Shown piece after piece: positions 7,326 through 15,784 of a stretch of DNA of 64,000 nucleotides. The stretch is from Saccharothrix algeriensis (GTDB lineage: Bacteria > Actinomycetota > Actinomycetes > Mycobacteriales > Pseudonocardiaceae), in the NCBI RefSeq assembly GCF_016907655.1, contig NZ_JAFBCL010000001.1, forward strand, positions 868,001 through 932,000. The letters are read 5' to 3'. Made by a program: the position numbers and the translations under genes. The notes beneath the pieces are model-generated. The model made no database searches. It saw nothing but the letters and a program-made list of their open reading frames with translations, and was not told the origin of the DNA. Each line of letters opens with the position of its first letter. Position 1 is the stretch's first letter.

Positions 7326-8606
7326 GTGCGGATTTCGATGGTGTCGCTGAGCGCCGACCCGCTGGCCGCGCCGGGCGACGGCGAGGCGGGAGGGCTGTGC
7401 GGGCACCTGGGCGACCTGTGCCCGGCGCTGGCCGCCGCCGGGCACGACGTGGAGGTCCACACCCTGGCCCGCGACGGGGAGCACTCGGTGGCGGAGGTCC
7501 CACCGGGCTTCCGCGTGGTGCGCCTGCCCGTCACCGGCCACCGCGCCGCGATGCCCGACCCCACCCAGGTCGACCTGTGGGTGAGCGGGGCCGAGGTGCC
7601 CGTGCAGGGCCCGCGACCGGGCACGCCGGCGCCGGACCTGGCCGACGTGGTGGAGCACCTGCGGGACCGGTGGGCGGGCCGGCCCCCGGACGTGGTGCAC
7701 GCCCACGGGTGGACCTCGGCCCTGGTGGCGTTGGCCGCCGCGGCCGCCACGCCGGTCCCGGTGCTGGTCAGCCCGCACGGCGCCCACCCCGGCGGGGGCG
7801 AGGCGGTGCGGCGGCGCGCGGCGGGCTCCGGGATGGCGCGGGCGGTGGGCTGCCGGGTGGCGGGGGTGCTGACGGCCGGCCCGTTCCAGACCGGGCGGCT
7901 GGTCGACGCCGGGCTGCACCGCGCCGACCTGCTGGCCGTGCCCTACGGGGTGGACACCGACCTGTTCAACCCCGACGGGCCCGCCGCGCCCCGCACCGCG
8001 CGCCACCGCCTGCTGGCCGCCGGCCGCCTGGTGGACCACGACGGCCTGGGGCGCCTGGTCGCCGCGCTGGGCGCGCTGCCGGACACCGAGCTGGTCGTCG
8101 TGGGCGGCCCCGCCGGCGACGCGCCGGACCACGACCCGGCGGCGCGGGCGCTGGCCGAGGCCGCCCGGCGCGCGGGGGCGCACGACCGGGTGCACCTGCT
8201 CGGCCGCGTCCCGCGCGCCGCGATGCCCGCCCTGCTGCGCTCGGCCGACGTCGTGGTCTGCCCGGCGCGCCACCAGCCGCTGGGCCTGCTCGCGCTGGAG
8301 GCCATGGCCTGCGGCGTCCCGGTCGTGGCCACCACCGCCGGCGTCCTGCCGGACCTGGTGGTGCACGGCGCCACCGGGCTGCTCGTCCCCTCGGGCGACA
8401 CCGCGGCCCTGACCCGGGAGCTGCGCGCCCTGCTGGCCGACACCACCCGGCGCGAAGCCTACGGCGCGGCCGCCGCCGACCGCGTCCACGCCCGGTACAC
8501 CCTGGCCCGCACCACCGCCGACACCGTCAACGCCTACCGGCAGGTCCGCGCCCGCCCGCCCCGCGCCGGCAGCGGCGTCGCCACGACCTCCGGCCCGCGC
8601 GGCTGA
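7326..8606 (+). CDS. Family 4 (GT-B) glycosyltransferase
   Basis: A 426-residue retaining GT-B glycosyltransferase resembling the MshA/sucrose-phosphate-synthase group. The N-terminal half has the acceptor-side motif DVVHAHGWTSALVA, the middle has VPYGVDTDLFNP, and the donor side has LLAAGRLV, VVVGGPAG and the C-terminal block HQPLGLLALEAMACGVPVV. The first glutamate of the usual E-x7-E motif is replaced by glutamine, while the second is kept. GTG 7326 follows GGGAGG at good spacing; an upstream frame extension is not used. It lies 144 bases before a P450 gene on the same strand and may be co-transcribed. Confidence 0.88.
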   Translation: MRISMVSLSADPLAAPGDGEAGGLCGHLGDLCPALAAAGHDVEVHTLARDGEHSVAEVPPGFRVVRLPVTGHRAAMPDPTQVDLWVSGAEVPVQGPRPGTPAPDLADVVEHLRDRWAGRPPDVVHAHGWTSALVALAAAAATPVPVLVSPHGAHPGGGEAVRRRAAGSGMARAVGCRVAGVLTAGPFQTGRLVDAGLHRADLLAVPYGVDTDLFNPDGPAAPRTARHRLLAAGRLVDHDGLGRLVAALGALPDTELVVVGGPAGDAPDHDPAARALAEAARRAGAHDRVHLLGRVPRAAMPALLRSADVVVCPARHQPLGLLALEAMACGVPVVATTAGVLPDLVVHGATGLLVPSGDTAALTRELRALLADTTRREAYGAAAADRVHARYTLARTTADTVNAYRQVRARPPRAGSGVATTSGPRG

Positions 8607-8750
8607 CCGGGCGCCCGGACCCGCGGCCCGGTGCGCCCGGTGTCCCGAGGACGGGTTCCCCGCGCGACCCGATCGGGCGGCACCGGCCCGGCGTTCCCGG
8701 GCAGCTGGAATGGCCGGGTTTCCCGGACCGGCCGCCGGGCACTCAGACAC

Positions 8751-9977
8751 ATGCGCACACCACTGCTGGACGACTCGCTCGGCCTGCTCGCCCACGGCTA
8801 CAGCTGGCTGCCCGGCCTGCGGCGCGACGCACCGGACGGTGTCGCGCTGACGCGGGTCATGGGTCAGCGGGCGGTGGGCGTCTGCGGGCCGGAGGCGACG
8901 CGCTTCTTCTACGACGAGGACCACGTCCAGCGCCGCACGGCCATCCCCGGGCCGGTGCAGAGCACGCTGTTCGGCCACCACGCCGTGCACACCCTCGACG
9001 GGGCGGACCACCGCCGCCGCAAGGGGCTGTTCCTGTCGGTGCTGACACCCGACGGCGTCGCCGACCTGACCGGGCACGCGGCGCGGGCCTGGGACGACGC
9101 GGTCGCCTCCTGGCGGCCCGGCCGGGACGTGGTGCTGTTCGACGCGGCCGCCCGCGTCCTGACCAGGGCGGTCTGCCGGTGGGCCGGCGTGCCGCTGGAG
9201 GACGGCGAGGTGGCCGGCCTCGCCGCCGACCTCACCGCCATGGTGGACGGCTTCGCCACCCCCGGTCCGCGGCACTGGCGCGCCCGCCGCGCCCGCGGCC
9301 GGCGGGAGGCGTGGCTGGCGGGCCTGGTCGAGGACGTGCGCGACGGCCGGGCGGTGGCGCCGCCGCGCTCGGCGCTCGACCGGGCCGCCCACCACCGCGA
9401 GGACGGCGGCGAGCTGCTCGAGCCGCGCCTGGCCGCGGTCGAGCTGCTGAACTTCGTGCGCCCGACCGTCGCGGTCGCCTGGTTCGTCGCGTTCGCCGCG
9501 CACGCGCTGCACCGGTGGGAGGGGCACCGCGCACCGCTGGCCTCCGGCGACCCGGCGTTCGCCACCGCGTTCGTGCACGAGATCCGCCGGTTCTACCCGT
9601 TCGCGCCGTTCCTGGGCGGCCGGGCGGTGCGCGACCTGTCCTGGCGCGGCGTGCCCGTCCCGGCCGGCTCGCTGGTGCTGCTGGACGTCTACGGCCAGAA
9701 CCACGACGCCGGGCTGTGGGGCGACCCCTACGCGTTCCGGCCGCAGCGCTTCCTGGACCGGCCGATCAGCGCCTTCGACCTGATCCCCCAGGGCGGCGGC
9801 GACCCCGCCACCGGCCACCGCTGCCCCGGCGAGACCGCGACGATCGGCCTGCTGGAGACCCTCGCCACCCGCCTGGCGGGTGCGGACTACGAGGTGCCCG
9901 ACCAGGACCTGACCATCTCGCTGCGCCGCATGCCCGCCCTCGTGGAGAGCGGGTTCGTCATCACCCCCGCCGCGTGA
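8751..9977 (+). CDS. CYP152-type fatty-acid peroxygenase (P450)
   Basis: A 408-residue P450 of the hydrogen-peroxide-using CYP152 group. The haem loop reads PQGGGDPATGHRCPGE, with the cysteine ligand near residue 355, and the I-helix segment reads NFVRPTVAVAW. That Arg-Pro pair replaces the acid-alcohol pair of ordinary P450s and binds the fatty-acid carboxylate in CYP152 enzymes. The ExxR motif is present as HEIRR. The expected reaction is alpha or beta hydroxylation, or decarboxylation, of fatty acids with peroxide, without redox partners. ATG 8751 starts at the usual family N-terminus. A strong bidirectional terminator begins right at its stop codon. Confidence 0.88.
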   Translation: MRTPLLDDSLGLLAHGYSWLPGLRRDAPDGVALTRVMGQRAVGVCGPEATRFFYDEDHVQRRTAIPGPVQSTLFGHHAVHTLDGADHRRRKGLFLSVLTPDGVADLTGHAARAWDDAVASWRPGRDVVLFDAAARVLTRAVCRWAGVPLEDGEVAGLAADLTAMVDGFATPGPRHWRARRARGRREAWLAGLVEDVRDGRAVAPPRSALDRAAHHREDGGELLEPRLAAVELLNFVRPTVAVAWFVAFAAHALHRWEGHRAPLASGDPAFATAFVHEIRRFYPFAPFLGGRAVRDLSWRGVPVPAGSLVLLDVYGQNHDAGLWGDPYAFRPQRFLDRPISAFDLIPQGGGDPATGHRCPGETATIGLLETLATRLAGADYEVPDQDLTISLRRMPALVESGFVITPAA

Positions 9978-10019
9978 CGACCCCGGCCCGGCCCGCTCTG
10001 GCGGGCCGGGCCGGGGTCG
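9978..10019. terminator. Strong bidirectional terminator hairpin
   Basis: A perfect 19-base stem (9978-9996 with 10001-10019) around the loop TCTG directly follows the P450 stop codon. It lies between convergent genes and should end transcription from both. Confidence 0.85.
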
Positions 10020-10091
10020 CGCGGGCCCCGTGGCTCCGGGCGCTCAGAGGAGCGCGCAAAGGAGCGCGCAGAGAAGGGCTCAGGGGAGCGC

Positions 10092-11261
10092 TCAAGGGCG
10101 GAAGACCGACCGGGTGCAGTCGTCCTCCTTGGTCTTGAAGATCTCGTACCCGCGCGGCGCCTCCTCCAGCGGCATCACGTGGGTGGCCAGGTGGGTGGTG
10201 GTGATCTCGCCGGCGGCGATGCGGTCCAGCAGCATCGGGATGTAGCGCTGCCCGTGCTGCTGCGCCCCGCGCAGCGTCAGGCCCTTGTTGATCACCGCGC
10301 CGAGCGGGAACTTGTCCACGAACCCGCTGAACACGCCGAGCACGAACACCGTGCCGCCCTTGCGGCAGGCGTGGATCGCGTCGCGCACGGCGATGGGGCG
10401 GTCGGTCTCCAGCTTCAGCTTGCTCTTGACCTGGTCGTAGACGTGCTGGGGGCCGTAGCTGTGCGCCTCGCAGCCGACCGCCTCGATGCACACGTCCGGG
10501 CCCCGGCCGCCGGTCATCTCCCGCAGCGCCGCGCCGACGTCGGTGCGCCCGTAGTTGAGCGTCTCGACCCCGAACACCCGCTCGGCCTGCTCCAGCCGGT
10601 AGTCGAAGCGGTCGATCACCACCACCCGCTCCGCGCCCAGCAGCTGCGCCGCGCGGGCGGCCATCTGCCCCACCGCGCCGCAGCCCCACACCGCCACCAC
10701 GTCGCCGGGCGCGACCCCGCCCAGGTCCGCGCCCATCCAGCCGGTGGGCACCGAGTCGGAGACGAACAGGGCGCTCAGGTCGTCGACCCCGCCCGGGATC
10801 GCGATCGCGGTGTGGTCGGCGAACGGCACCCGCACGTACTCGGCGTGGCTGCCCTTGAACCCGCCCATCGCGTGCGAGTAGCCGAAGATCCCGCCCGGGT
10901 CGGCTCCCCAGAGCGCCTGGGTGATCCCCGGGTTGGTGTTGGTGTTGTCACACAACGACCACAGGTCGTGCTTGCAGTACCAGCACGAGCCGCAGCCGAT
11001 GAACGAGCACACCACCACGCGGTCGCCCGGCCGGTGCTTCGTCACGCCCGGACCGACCTCGACCACCTCGCCCATGAACTCGTGGCCGATGACGTCACCG
11101 GCCTGCATGAACGGGATGTGCCCGGTGATCAGGTGCAGGTCCGAGCCGCACGACGTGCTCAGCCCCACCTTCAGGATCAGGTCCTGGTCGTTGAGGATCC
11201 GCGGGTCGGGGACCTGCTGGACCTTCAGGTCGTTGACGCCTTCCCAGCACAGCGCTTTCAC
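10092..11261 (-). CDS. Zinc-dependent alcohol/formaldehyde dehydrogenase
   Basis: A 389-residue medium-chain zinc dehydrogenase resembling glutathione-independent formaldehyde dehydrogenases. Catalytic zinc ligands appear as STSCGSDLH and GDVIGHEFMG; structural-zinc cysteines lie in GCGSCWYCKHDLWSLC; the NAD-binding turn is VWGCGAVGQMAA near residue 190. It should oxidise aldehydes or alcohols with NAD. Translation starts at GTG 11261 inside the GTGA overlap with the stop of the upstream 137-residue gene, so the two are coupled. A hairpin terminator lies downstream. A direct role in formaldehyde removal is likely but not proven. Confidence 0.88.
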   Translation of the reverse strand: MKALCWEGVNDLKVQQVPDPRILNDQDLILKVGLSTSCGSDLHLITGHIPFMQAGDVIGHEFMGEVVEVGPGVTKHRPGDRVVVCSFIGCGSCWYCKHDLWSLCDNTNTNPGITQALWGADPGGIFGYSHAMGGFKGSHAEYVRVPFADHTAIAIPGGVDDLSALFVSDSVPTGWMGADLGGVAPGDVVAVWGCGAVGQMAARAAQLLGAERVVVIDRFDYRLEQAERVFGVETLNYGRTDVGAALREMTGGRGPDVCIEAVGCEAHSYGPQHVYDQVKSKLKLETDRPIAVRDAIHACRKGGTVFVLGVFSGFVDKFPLGAVINKGLTLRGAQQHGQRYIPMLLDRIAAGEITTTHLATHVMPLEEAPRGYEIFKTKEDDCTRSVFRP

Positions 11262-11671
11262 AGCCTGCCCTCCCCCTTCGCCCGGCGCGTCACCAGCCGC
11301 AGCACCCGCCCGGCCGGGCCGGGGTGGGTCGCGGGCGGGTCCGGCCGCAGCACCGACCCGGTCTCGATCAGGGACTTCGCCTGCCGCAGGGCGGTCCGCA
11401 GGTCGGCGCGCGACACGTCGCCGATCGGCCGGGCCAGCACCTCGGTGCCCTTGTCCCCGGTGGCGGGCCGGATCCTGATCTCGACGTCCGCGCGCAACCG
11501 CGCCAGGGGCTCCGGCAGCTCGTGGACCTGCTCCGGCGAGCAGTTCACCGTCACCGCCAGCCAGCGGTCATCCCGGTCGGACGCCTTCCTGCCCACGACG
11601 GCGCGCCCGCCGATCGCCACCGCGGCGCCGGCGCCCACCCACACCGCGGCTTTGGTCGATGTCTTCATCAT
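11258..11671 (-). CDS. Hypothetical protein coupled to the dehydrogenase
   Basis: A 137-residue protein with a short N-terminal hydrophobic segment (residues 6-24, AVWVGAGAAVAIGG), then a compact domain beginning RWLAVTVNCSPEQV and including RIRPATGDKGTEVLA. The middle strand-rich part looks like a small SRPBCC or cyclase-like fragment, but I do not recognise the family securely. ATGATG at 11671/11668 follows AGAGGG. Its stop codon overlaps the GTG of the dehydrogenase by four bases, so a membrane-anchored partner or accessory of that enzyme is a reasonable guess. Confidence 0.75.
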   Translation of the reverse strand: MMKTSTKAAVWVGAGAAVAIGGRAVVGRKASDRDDRWLAVTVNCSPEQVHELPEPLARLRADVEIRIRPATGDKGTEVLARPIGDVSRADLRTALRQAKSLIETGSVLRPDPPATHPGPAGRVLRLVTRRAKGEGRL

Positions 11672-11810
11672 CAGCCCTCTCGTCCGGTCCTGCGGGTACC
11701 CCGGCGGCCGGCGGGCAACCAGGCCGGGGCGCCGGGAAAACCGGTGGCCCGCCCCGGTGCGCCGCACAGCCCGGCAGCGGTGACCGCGGGTGACGGGAAG
11801 GGCGTGCCGA

Positions 11811-11886
11811 CGCCCCCGTCGAGTGGTCGACGGGGGCGGGGGACGAGCAACCTCCGGCCGCGCTGGGGGGAGGCGGCGGCCGGAGG
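11811..11886. terminator. Pair of stem-loops downstream of the molybdoenzyme operon
   Basis: First hairpin: 12-base perfect stem 11811-11822 with 11827-11838. Second: 11-base perfect stem 11851-11861 with 11876-11886 and a 14-base loop. They lie after the 152-residue gene at 12099 and before the 137-residue gene, so they probably end the upstream operon. No other gene is seen between 11672 and 12098. Confidence 0.55.
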
Positions 11887-12098
11887 CGGGTTGAAGGGGT
11901 CGGTGCGGCGGTCGCCTCTCGGCGAGTAGCACGACGCGGCTCCAGCCGAACGGTATTCCGCGAAGGCGTTGAGATGAGGCCCGGGGGACACGGACCGCAC
12001 CGACCACTCGTCACAACGGCTCGGCGGGCCCCGGTGTTCCCGGCCCGGAGTGCCCTGCGTCTCACCCGTTCGCGGGTGCCGGGAGGCGCCCGCCGTGC

Positions 12099-12557
12099 TC
12101 ACCCGGCCGCGATGAGGGCCTGGGGCGCGGCCTGCTTGATCCGGGTGCGCAGCCAGGTCAACTGGCGGGCGGTGTCCTGCTCGCAGGTGTCGACGACGTC
12201 GAGCAGCTCGTGGTCGCGCAGCCCCTGGGCGGCCTGGCCGACGACGGTCCAGGTGATGTCGGTCAGGGCGGCCAGGGTGTAGAGGTCCTGCAGGTCGCGC
12301 AGCAGGCCCACCGGGCCGCTGCGGGTGGAGTCCAGACCGGTGGCGTGCAGGCGTTCGGGCTCCTCCTCGCGGTGCTCGCCGTAGCGCCGCACGACCGGCG
12401 CCAGGGCCTCGGCCTGGCGCTCGACGCGACCGGCCAGGACCTGGCAGGTGTGCTGCACGTCGGGTTCCTCGCCGTGGCCGCGCCCGACCTCGCGGAAGGC
12501 GTCGGCCAGCGTGGTCAGCGAGGTGTGCAGCAGTCCCAGGTAGGTGGCCAGGTGCAC
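12099..12557 (-). CDS. Helical hypothetical protein, partner of the molybdoenzyme
   Basis: A 152-residue, mostly alpha-helical protein starting HLATYLGLLHTSLTTLADAF after a GTG at 12557, with GGAGGG nine bases upstream. It has several histidines and glutamates in helices and one C-E-Q-D segment near the end, reminiscent of four-helix-bundle proteins, but no family is recognised. It starts only three bases after the stop of the molybdopterin oxidoreductase, so the two are almost certainly co-translated. Possible roles are chaperone or structural subunit of that enzyme. Confidence 0.75.
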   Translation of the reverse strand: MHLATYLGLLHTSLTTLADAFREVGRGHGEEPDVQHTCQVLAGRVERQAEALAPVVRRYGEHREEEPERLHATGLDSTRSGPVGLLRDLQDLYTLAALTDITWTVVGQAAQGLRDHELLDVVDTCEQDTARQLTWLRTRIKQAAPQALIAAG

Positions 12558-12560
12558 GGT

Positions 12561-15056
12561 TCAGCCCTCCGGCGGCACGTTCGGGGTGTGGTCGGGGGTC
12601 GGCGGCGGCGCGGGCGGGTCGGTCGGCGCGAGGTCCTCGCGCACGTCGTCCTCGCCCGCGGTCGGGGCGACGCCGGCCGGGTCGTGCGGAGCCGACGCCG
12701 TGGTGGTGGGCGCGGGCGCGGGACCGGTGGCGTCGGCCAGCTTGACCACCCGCGCCGCGCCGATCTTGAACAGCGGCTGCTTGGACACCGGGTCCCACTC
12801 GGTGAGCGTGACCTCGTTGGCCGCCCGCACGTGCCGGTCGTCCTCGGCGTCCCAGTAGCCGTAGTGGAACGGCAGGAAGACCACACCATCGCGGCCCCGG
12901 CCGACGCGGGCGGGCGCCTCGACCCGGCCGCGGGGCGACTCCACGCGGACCAGGTCGCCCTCGCCGACGCCCAGGGCGGCGGCGTCGCGGGCGGACAGCT
13001 CCACCCACGGCCGCGGGGCCGCGCGGCGCAGCTGCCGGGACCGGCCGGTTTTGGTGCGGGTGTGGAAGTGGTAGGCGGTGCGGCCGGTGGTGACCGCGAA
13101 CGGGTACTCCTCGCTCGGCCGCTCCGGTGGCGGGGTGTGCTCGGCGGCTTTGAGGAACGCCCGGCCGTCGGGGCGTTGCGCCTTGTACCGCTCGGGTGAG
13201 GTGGTGCCGCCGGTGAGCAGGTCGTGGCCGTAGCTCTCGCACACGTCCGGGTGCGTGGGGAACACGCCGTCGGCGTAGAGCCGGTCGCACCCGTCCGGGT
13301 GCTCGGCGTCGCACGGCCAGGGGATGCCGCTGCCGCCGCGCAGCTTGGCGTAGGACAGGCCGGTGTAGTCGCACAGCCGACCGCGGCTGCACTCCTTCCA
13401 CGCCTCGAACGCGCCCTCGGGATCCGACCACTTGACCAGCGGCGCGCCGTCGAGGTCGCGGAAGTCCATGCGGCGGGCGTAGTCCAGGAAGATGTCCAGG
13501 TCCGAACGCGCTTCGCCCGGTGGCTCGACGGCCTTGTCCGACAGGTGCACGGTGCGGTTGACGTTGGTGAAGGTGCCCTGCTTCTCGCCCCACAGCGCCG
13601 CCGGGAGCACCACGTCGGCGCACTCGGCGGTCTCGGTGCGGAACCCGTCCTGCACCACCACGAACAGCTCCTGCCGCCCGAGGATCTCCCGGACGCGCCG
13701 CAGCTCGGGCAGCGACACCGCCGGGTTGGTCGCGGAGATCCACAGGAACCGGATCGAGCCCTGCTCGGCGTAGCGCCAGATCTGCATGGCGTGGGTGGGC
13801 GGCGCCCAGTGCGGGATGGTCAGCGGGTCGACGTTCCACAGCTCGGCCAGCTCCCGGATGTGCTCGGGGTTGTCCCAGTTGCGGAAGCCCGGCAGGTCGC
13901 CGTCCGCGCCCGTCTCGCGGGTGTTCTGCGCGGTGGGCTGGCCGTTCATCTGCAGGATGCCGCAGCCGGGCGCCCCGATCAGCCCGCGCAGCAGGTGCAG
14001 GTTGTTGACCTGGCAGGACGCCGCGGTGGCCTGGTGGGACTGGTAGAAGCCCTGGAGCACGGTGGACAGCACGCGGTCGGAGGTGCCGAAGACCCGCGCC
14101 GCCCGCCGGACGTCGTCGGCGTCGACGCCGCAGGCGCCCGCCACGTGCTCGGGCGTGTACGGCTCGACGGTGGCGGCCAGCTCGTCGTAGCCGAGGGTGT
14201 GCGCGGCGACGTAGTCCCGGTCCACCCACCCGTTCACGATCAGCTCGCGGACCAGGCCGTTCATCAGGGCCTGGTTGGTGCCGGGCAGCGGGGCCAGGTG
14301 CACTCCCCCGGACTCCACCGCCGCGGCGGCCACGTCCGTGCGGCGCGGGTCGACGGCCACGACCACCGGCCGGTCCGGGCCGCGCAGCCGGTCGAGCACC
14401 CGCGCCCACAGCACCGTCTGCGTCTCGGCCATGTTGTGGCCGAACAGGAACAGCGCGTCGCAGAAGTCGATGTCGGTGTAGCTGCCGGGCTGGCCGTCGG
14501 AGCCGAAGCTCTCCTTCATCGCCGCCGCCGCCGTCGCCGTGCACAACCGCGTGTTGCCGTCCATGTGCGGCGTGCCCAGACCCGCTTTGCCGATCACGCC
14601 CAGGGTGTAGTACTCCTCCAGGAACAACTGGCCACTGGTGTAGAACCCGTGCGACAACGGCCCGACCTCGTCGAGCAGCTCCCGCGACCGACGCACCACC
14701 AGGTCCATCGCGGTGTCCCAATCGGACTCCACCAGCACACCGCCGCGCCGCACCAGCGGCCGGGTCAGGCGGTCCTCCCCGTTCCACTGCCACGAGCCGT
14801 ACAGGCCCTTGGGCCCCAACCTCCCGTGGTTGACCACATCCCCGGCACGACCGCGCACACCGACCATGCGCCCACCCTTGACCGCGATGTCACACCCGCA
14901 GCCGTTGCTGCACAGCACGCACGCGGACTGCACCCACTGGTCCACATCGGACTCCGACAGCCCCCGGTCCAGGTGCAGGTCCACCCGCACCGGCCACGGG
15001 TCGCCCTTGGCGTGCGGGGTACGCGCTCCCCAGATGTCCGAGATGCGGTCGGCCAT
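12561..15056 (-). CDS. Molybdopterin oxidoreductase with atypical Fe-S site
   Basis: An 831-residue DMSO-reductase-superfamily enzyme, annotated in relatives as nitrate reductase-like or formate dehydrogenase-like. The N-terminal cluster site reads CVLCSNGCGC (Cys46, Cys49, Cys53 and an extra Cys55), but the place of the fourth ligand in the usual LCxKG motif is LGPKG (Gly81). The probable Mo ligand is Cys172 in NTRLCTATA. Further blocks are FLFGHNMAETQ, DPRRTD, and the MoCo-binding C-terminal domain with FAVTTGRTAYHFHTRTKTGR. The final 70 residues are a Pro/Ala-rich tail. No Tat signal is seen, so it is probably cytosolic. ATG 15056 follows GGAGGG. Confidence 0.85.
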   Translation of the reverse strand: MADRISDIWGARTPHAKGDPWPVRVDLHLDRGLSESDVDQWVQSACVLCSNGCGCDIAVKGGRMVGVRGRAGDVVNHGRLGPKGLYGSWQWNGEDRLTRPLVRRGGVLVESDWDTAMDLVVRRSRELLDEVGPLSHGFYTSGQLFLEEYYTLGVIGKAGLGTPHMDGNTRLCTATAAAAMKESFGSDGQPGSYTDIDFCDALFLFGHNMAETQTVLWARVLDRLRGPDRPVVVAVDPRRTDVAAAAVESGGVHLAPLPGTNQALMNGLVRELIVNGWVDRDYVAAHTLGYDELAATVEPYTPEHVAGACGVDADDVRRAARVFGTSDRVLSTVLQGFYQSHQATAASCQVNNLHLLRGLIGAPGCGILQMNGQPTAQNTRETGADGDLPGFRNWDNPEHIRELAELWNVDPLTIPHWAPPTHAMQIWRYAEQGSIRFLWISATNPAVSLPELRRVREILGRQELFVVVQDGFRTETAECADVVLPAALWGEKQGTFTNVNRTVHLSDKAVEPPGEARSDLDIFLDYARRMDFRDLDGAPLVKWSDPEGAFEAWKECSRGRLCDYTGLSYAKLRGGSGIPWPCDAEHPDGCDRLYADGVFPTHPDVCESYGHDLLTGGTTSPERYKAQRPDGRAFLKAAEHTPPPERPSEEYPFAVTTGRTAYHFHTRTKTGRSRQLRRAAPRPWVELSARDAAALGVGEGDLVRVESPRGRVEAPARVGRGRDGVVFLPFHYGYWDAEDDRHVRAANEVTLTEWDPVSKQPLFKIGAARVVKLADATGPAPAPTTTASAPHDPAGVAPTAGEDDVREDLAPTDPPAPPPTPDHTPNVPPEG

Positions 15057-15241
15057 GCGATCCCTCCGTCGAACCGAGGCAGTCTCCTCGTCGGCTACCC
15101 CCGATCCCGACCACCAACCACCCCCAGCGCCCCCCAGCGCTCCCACGACCCACAACTCCCGACTCGCCGCTTGACGCCGGCGACTCGCCGCGTGCGGCTT
15201 TCGCTTTCGGTTTTCGGCACGCCCCGTGCAGACCGGTGCTC

Positions 15242-15368
15242 TCGTGTTCTCCCCGTATGGCCTGCCCGGAGGGCTACCATGCTTTCTTGGGGGGTGCAAG
15301 CACGCTTTTCGCTTGCACCCCCCAAGAAAGCATGGTCGTCTTTGACAGGTCATGCGGGGAGAACACGA
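15242..15368. repeat. Giant hairpin element 1
   Basis: A perfect 26-base inner stem (15276-15301 with 15311-15336, 9-base loop) is enclosed by a perfect 14-base outer stem TCGTGTTCTCCCCG (15242-15255) with its complement at 15355-15368. Further partial pairing joins the two. It lies in non-coding sequence upstream of the molybdoenzyme and shares its outer arms exactly with the second element 285 bases away. Confidence 0.9.
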
Positions 15369-15526
15369 CCGCTGTTTCTTTTCCTTCTCCTTGGCGGCCT
15401 GCCTGTCCGGCGAGGACTCTTTTGGTTTTTAATCTTGGATCGGTACGGCACCTGATATTTCCTGGATCGGTGCGGGACCCAAGTATGAAGAGCGGCCGGG
15501 AGGCCCCCAAGGAGGAGGGAAGTGCG

Positions 15527-15653
15527 TCGTGTTCTCCCCGCACGGCCTGCCGGAGGCAATCATGTTTTCCGGGGGGCGTCAAGCGAAGAGCGTGCTTGAC
15601 GCCCCCCGGAAAACATGATTGGGCTGCGCCCAGGCCGTACGGGGAGAACACGA
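15527..15653. repeat. Giant hairpin element 2
   Basis: Same design and same length (127 bases) as element 1. The outer 14-base arms at 15527-15540 and 15640-15653 are identical to those of element 1, and a perfect 27-base inner stem pairs 15558-15584 with 15594-15620 around a 9-base loop. The inner stem differs in sequence but keeps the CATG-TTTC-GGGGGG pattern. Between the two elements, 15380-15520 holds a further imperfect inverted repeat and a short direct repeat of GGATCGGT. Confidence 0.9.
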
Positions 15654-15666
15654 GGCACACGGCTGC

Positions 15667-15770
15667 GCTGAAGCGCCGCCGCGCGGAGCGCGGCTGAGGC
15701 TAGAGCTGCAGCGCCGCCGCGCGGAGCGCGGCTTGCGGTGCGAGCTGAAGCGCCATCGCGCGGGGCGTCA
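15667..15770. repeat. Three imperfect 38-39-bp tandem repeats
   Basis: Units start at 15667, 15705 and 15744 with GCTGAAGCG or GCTGCAGCG and continue into GCCGCGCGGAGCGCGGC, itself a small hairpin. The third copy is diverged and runs into the stop region of the ThDP enzyme gene. They adjoin giant hairpin element 2. Confidence 0.8.
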
Positions 15771-15784
15771 ACCGCCTGCCGGAA

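Noticed and set aside
12561..15353. Extension of the molybdoenzyme frame to 15353 (930 residues)
   Set aside because: The extra 99 codons run through giant hairpin 1 and arginine-rich sequence; ATG 15056 has a proper GGAGGG and the family N-terminus.
15242..15368. Simple transcription terminator
   Set aside because: The nested outer and inner arms, the 127-base size and the second copy with identical outer arms go beyond an ordinary terminator, though a termination effect is possible.
15242..15653. CRISPR array at the hairpin region
   Set aside because: Only two palindromic elements with no regular short repeats or unique spacers, and no cas genes.
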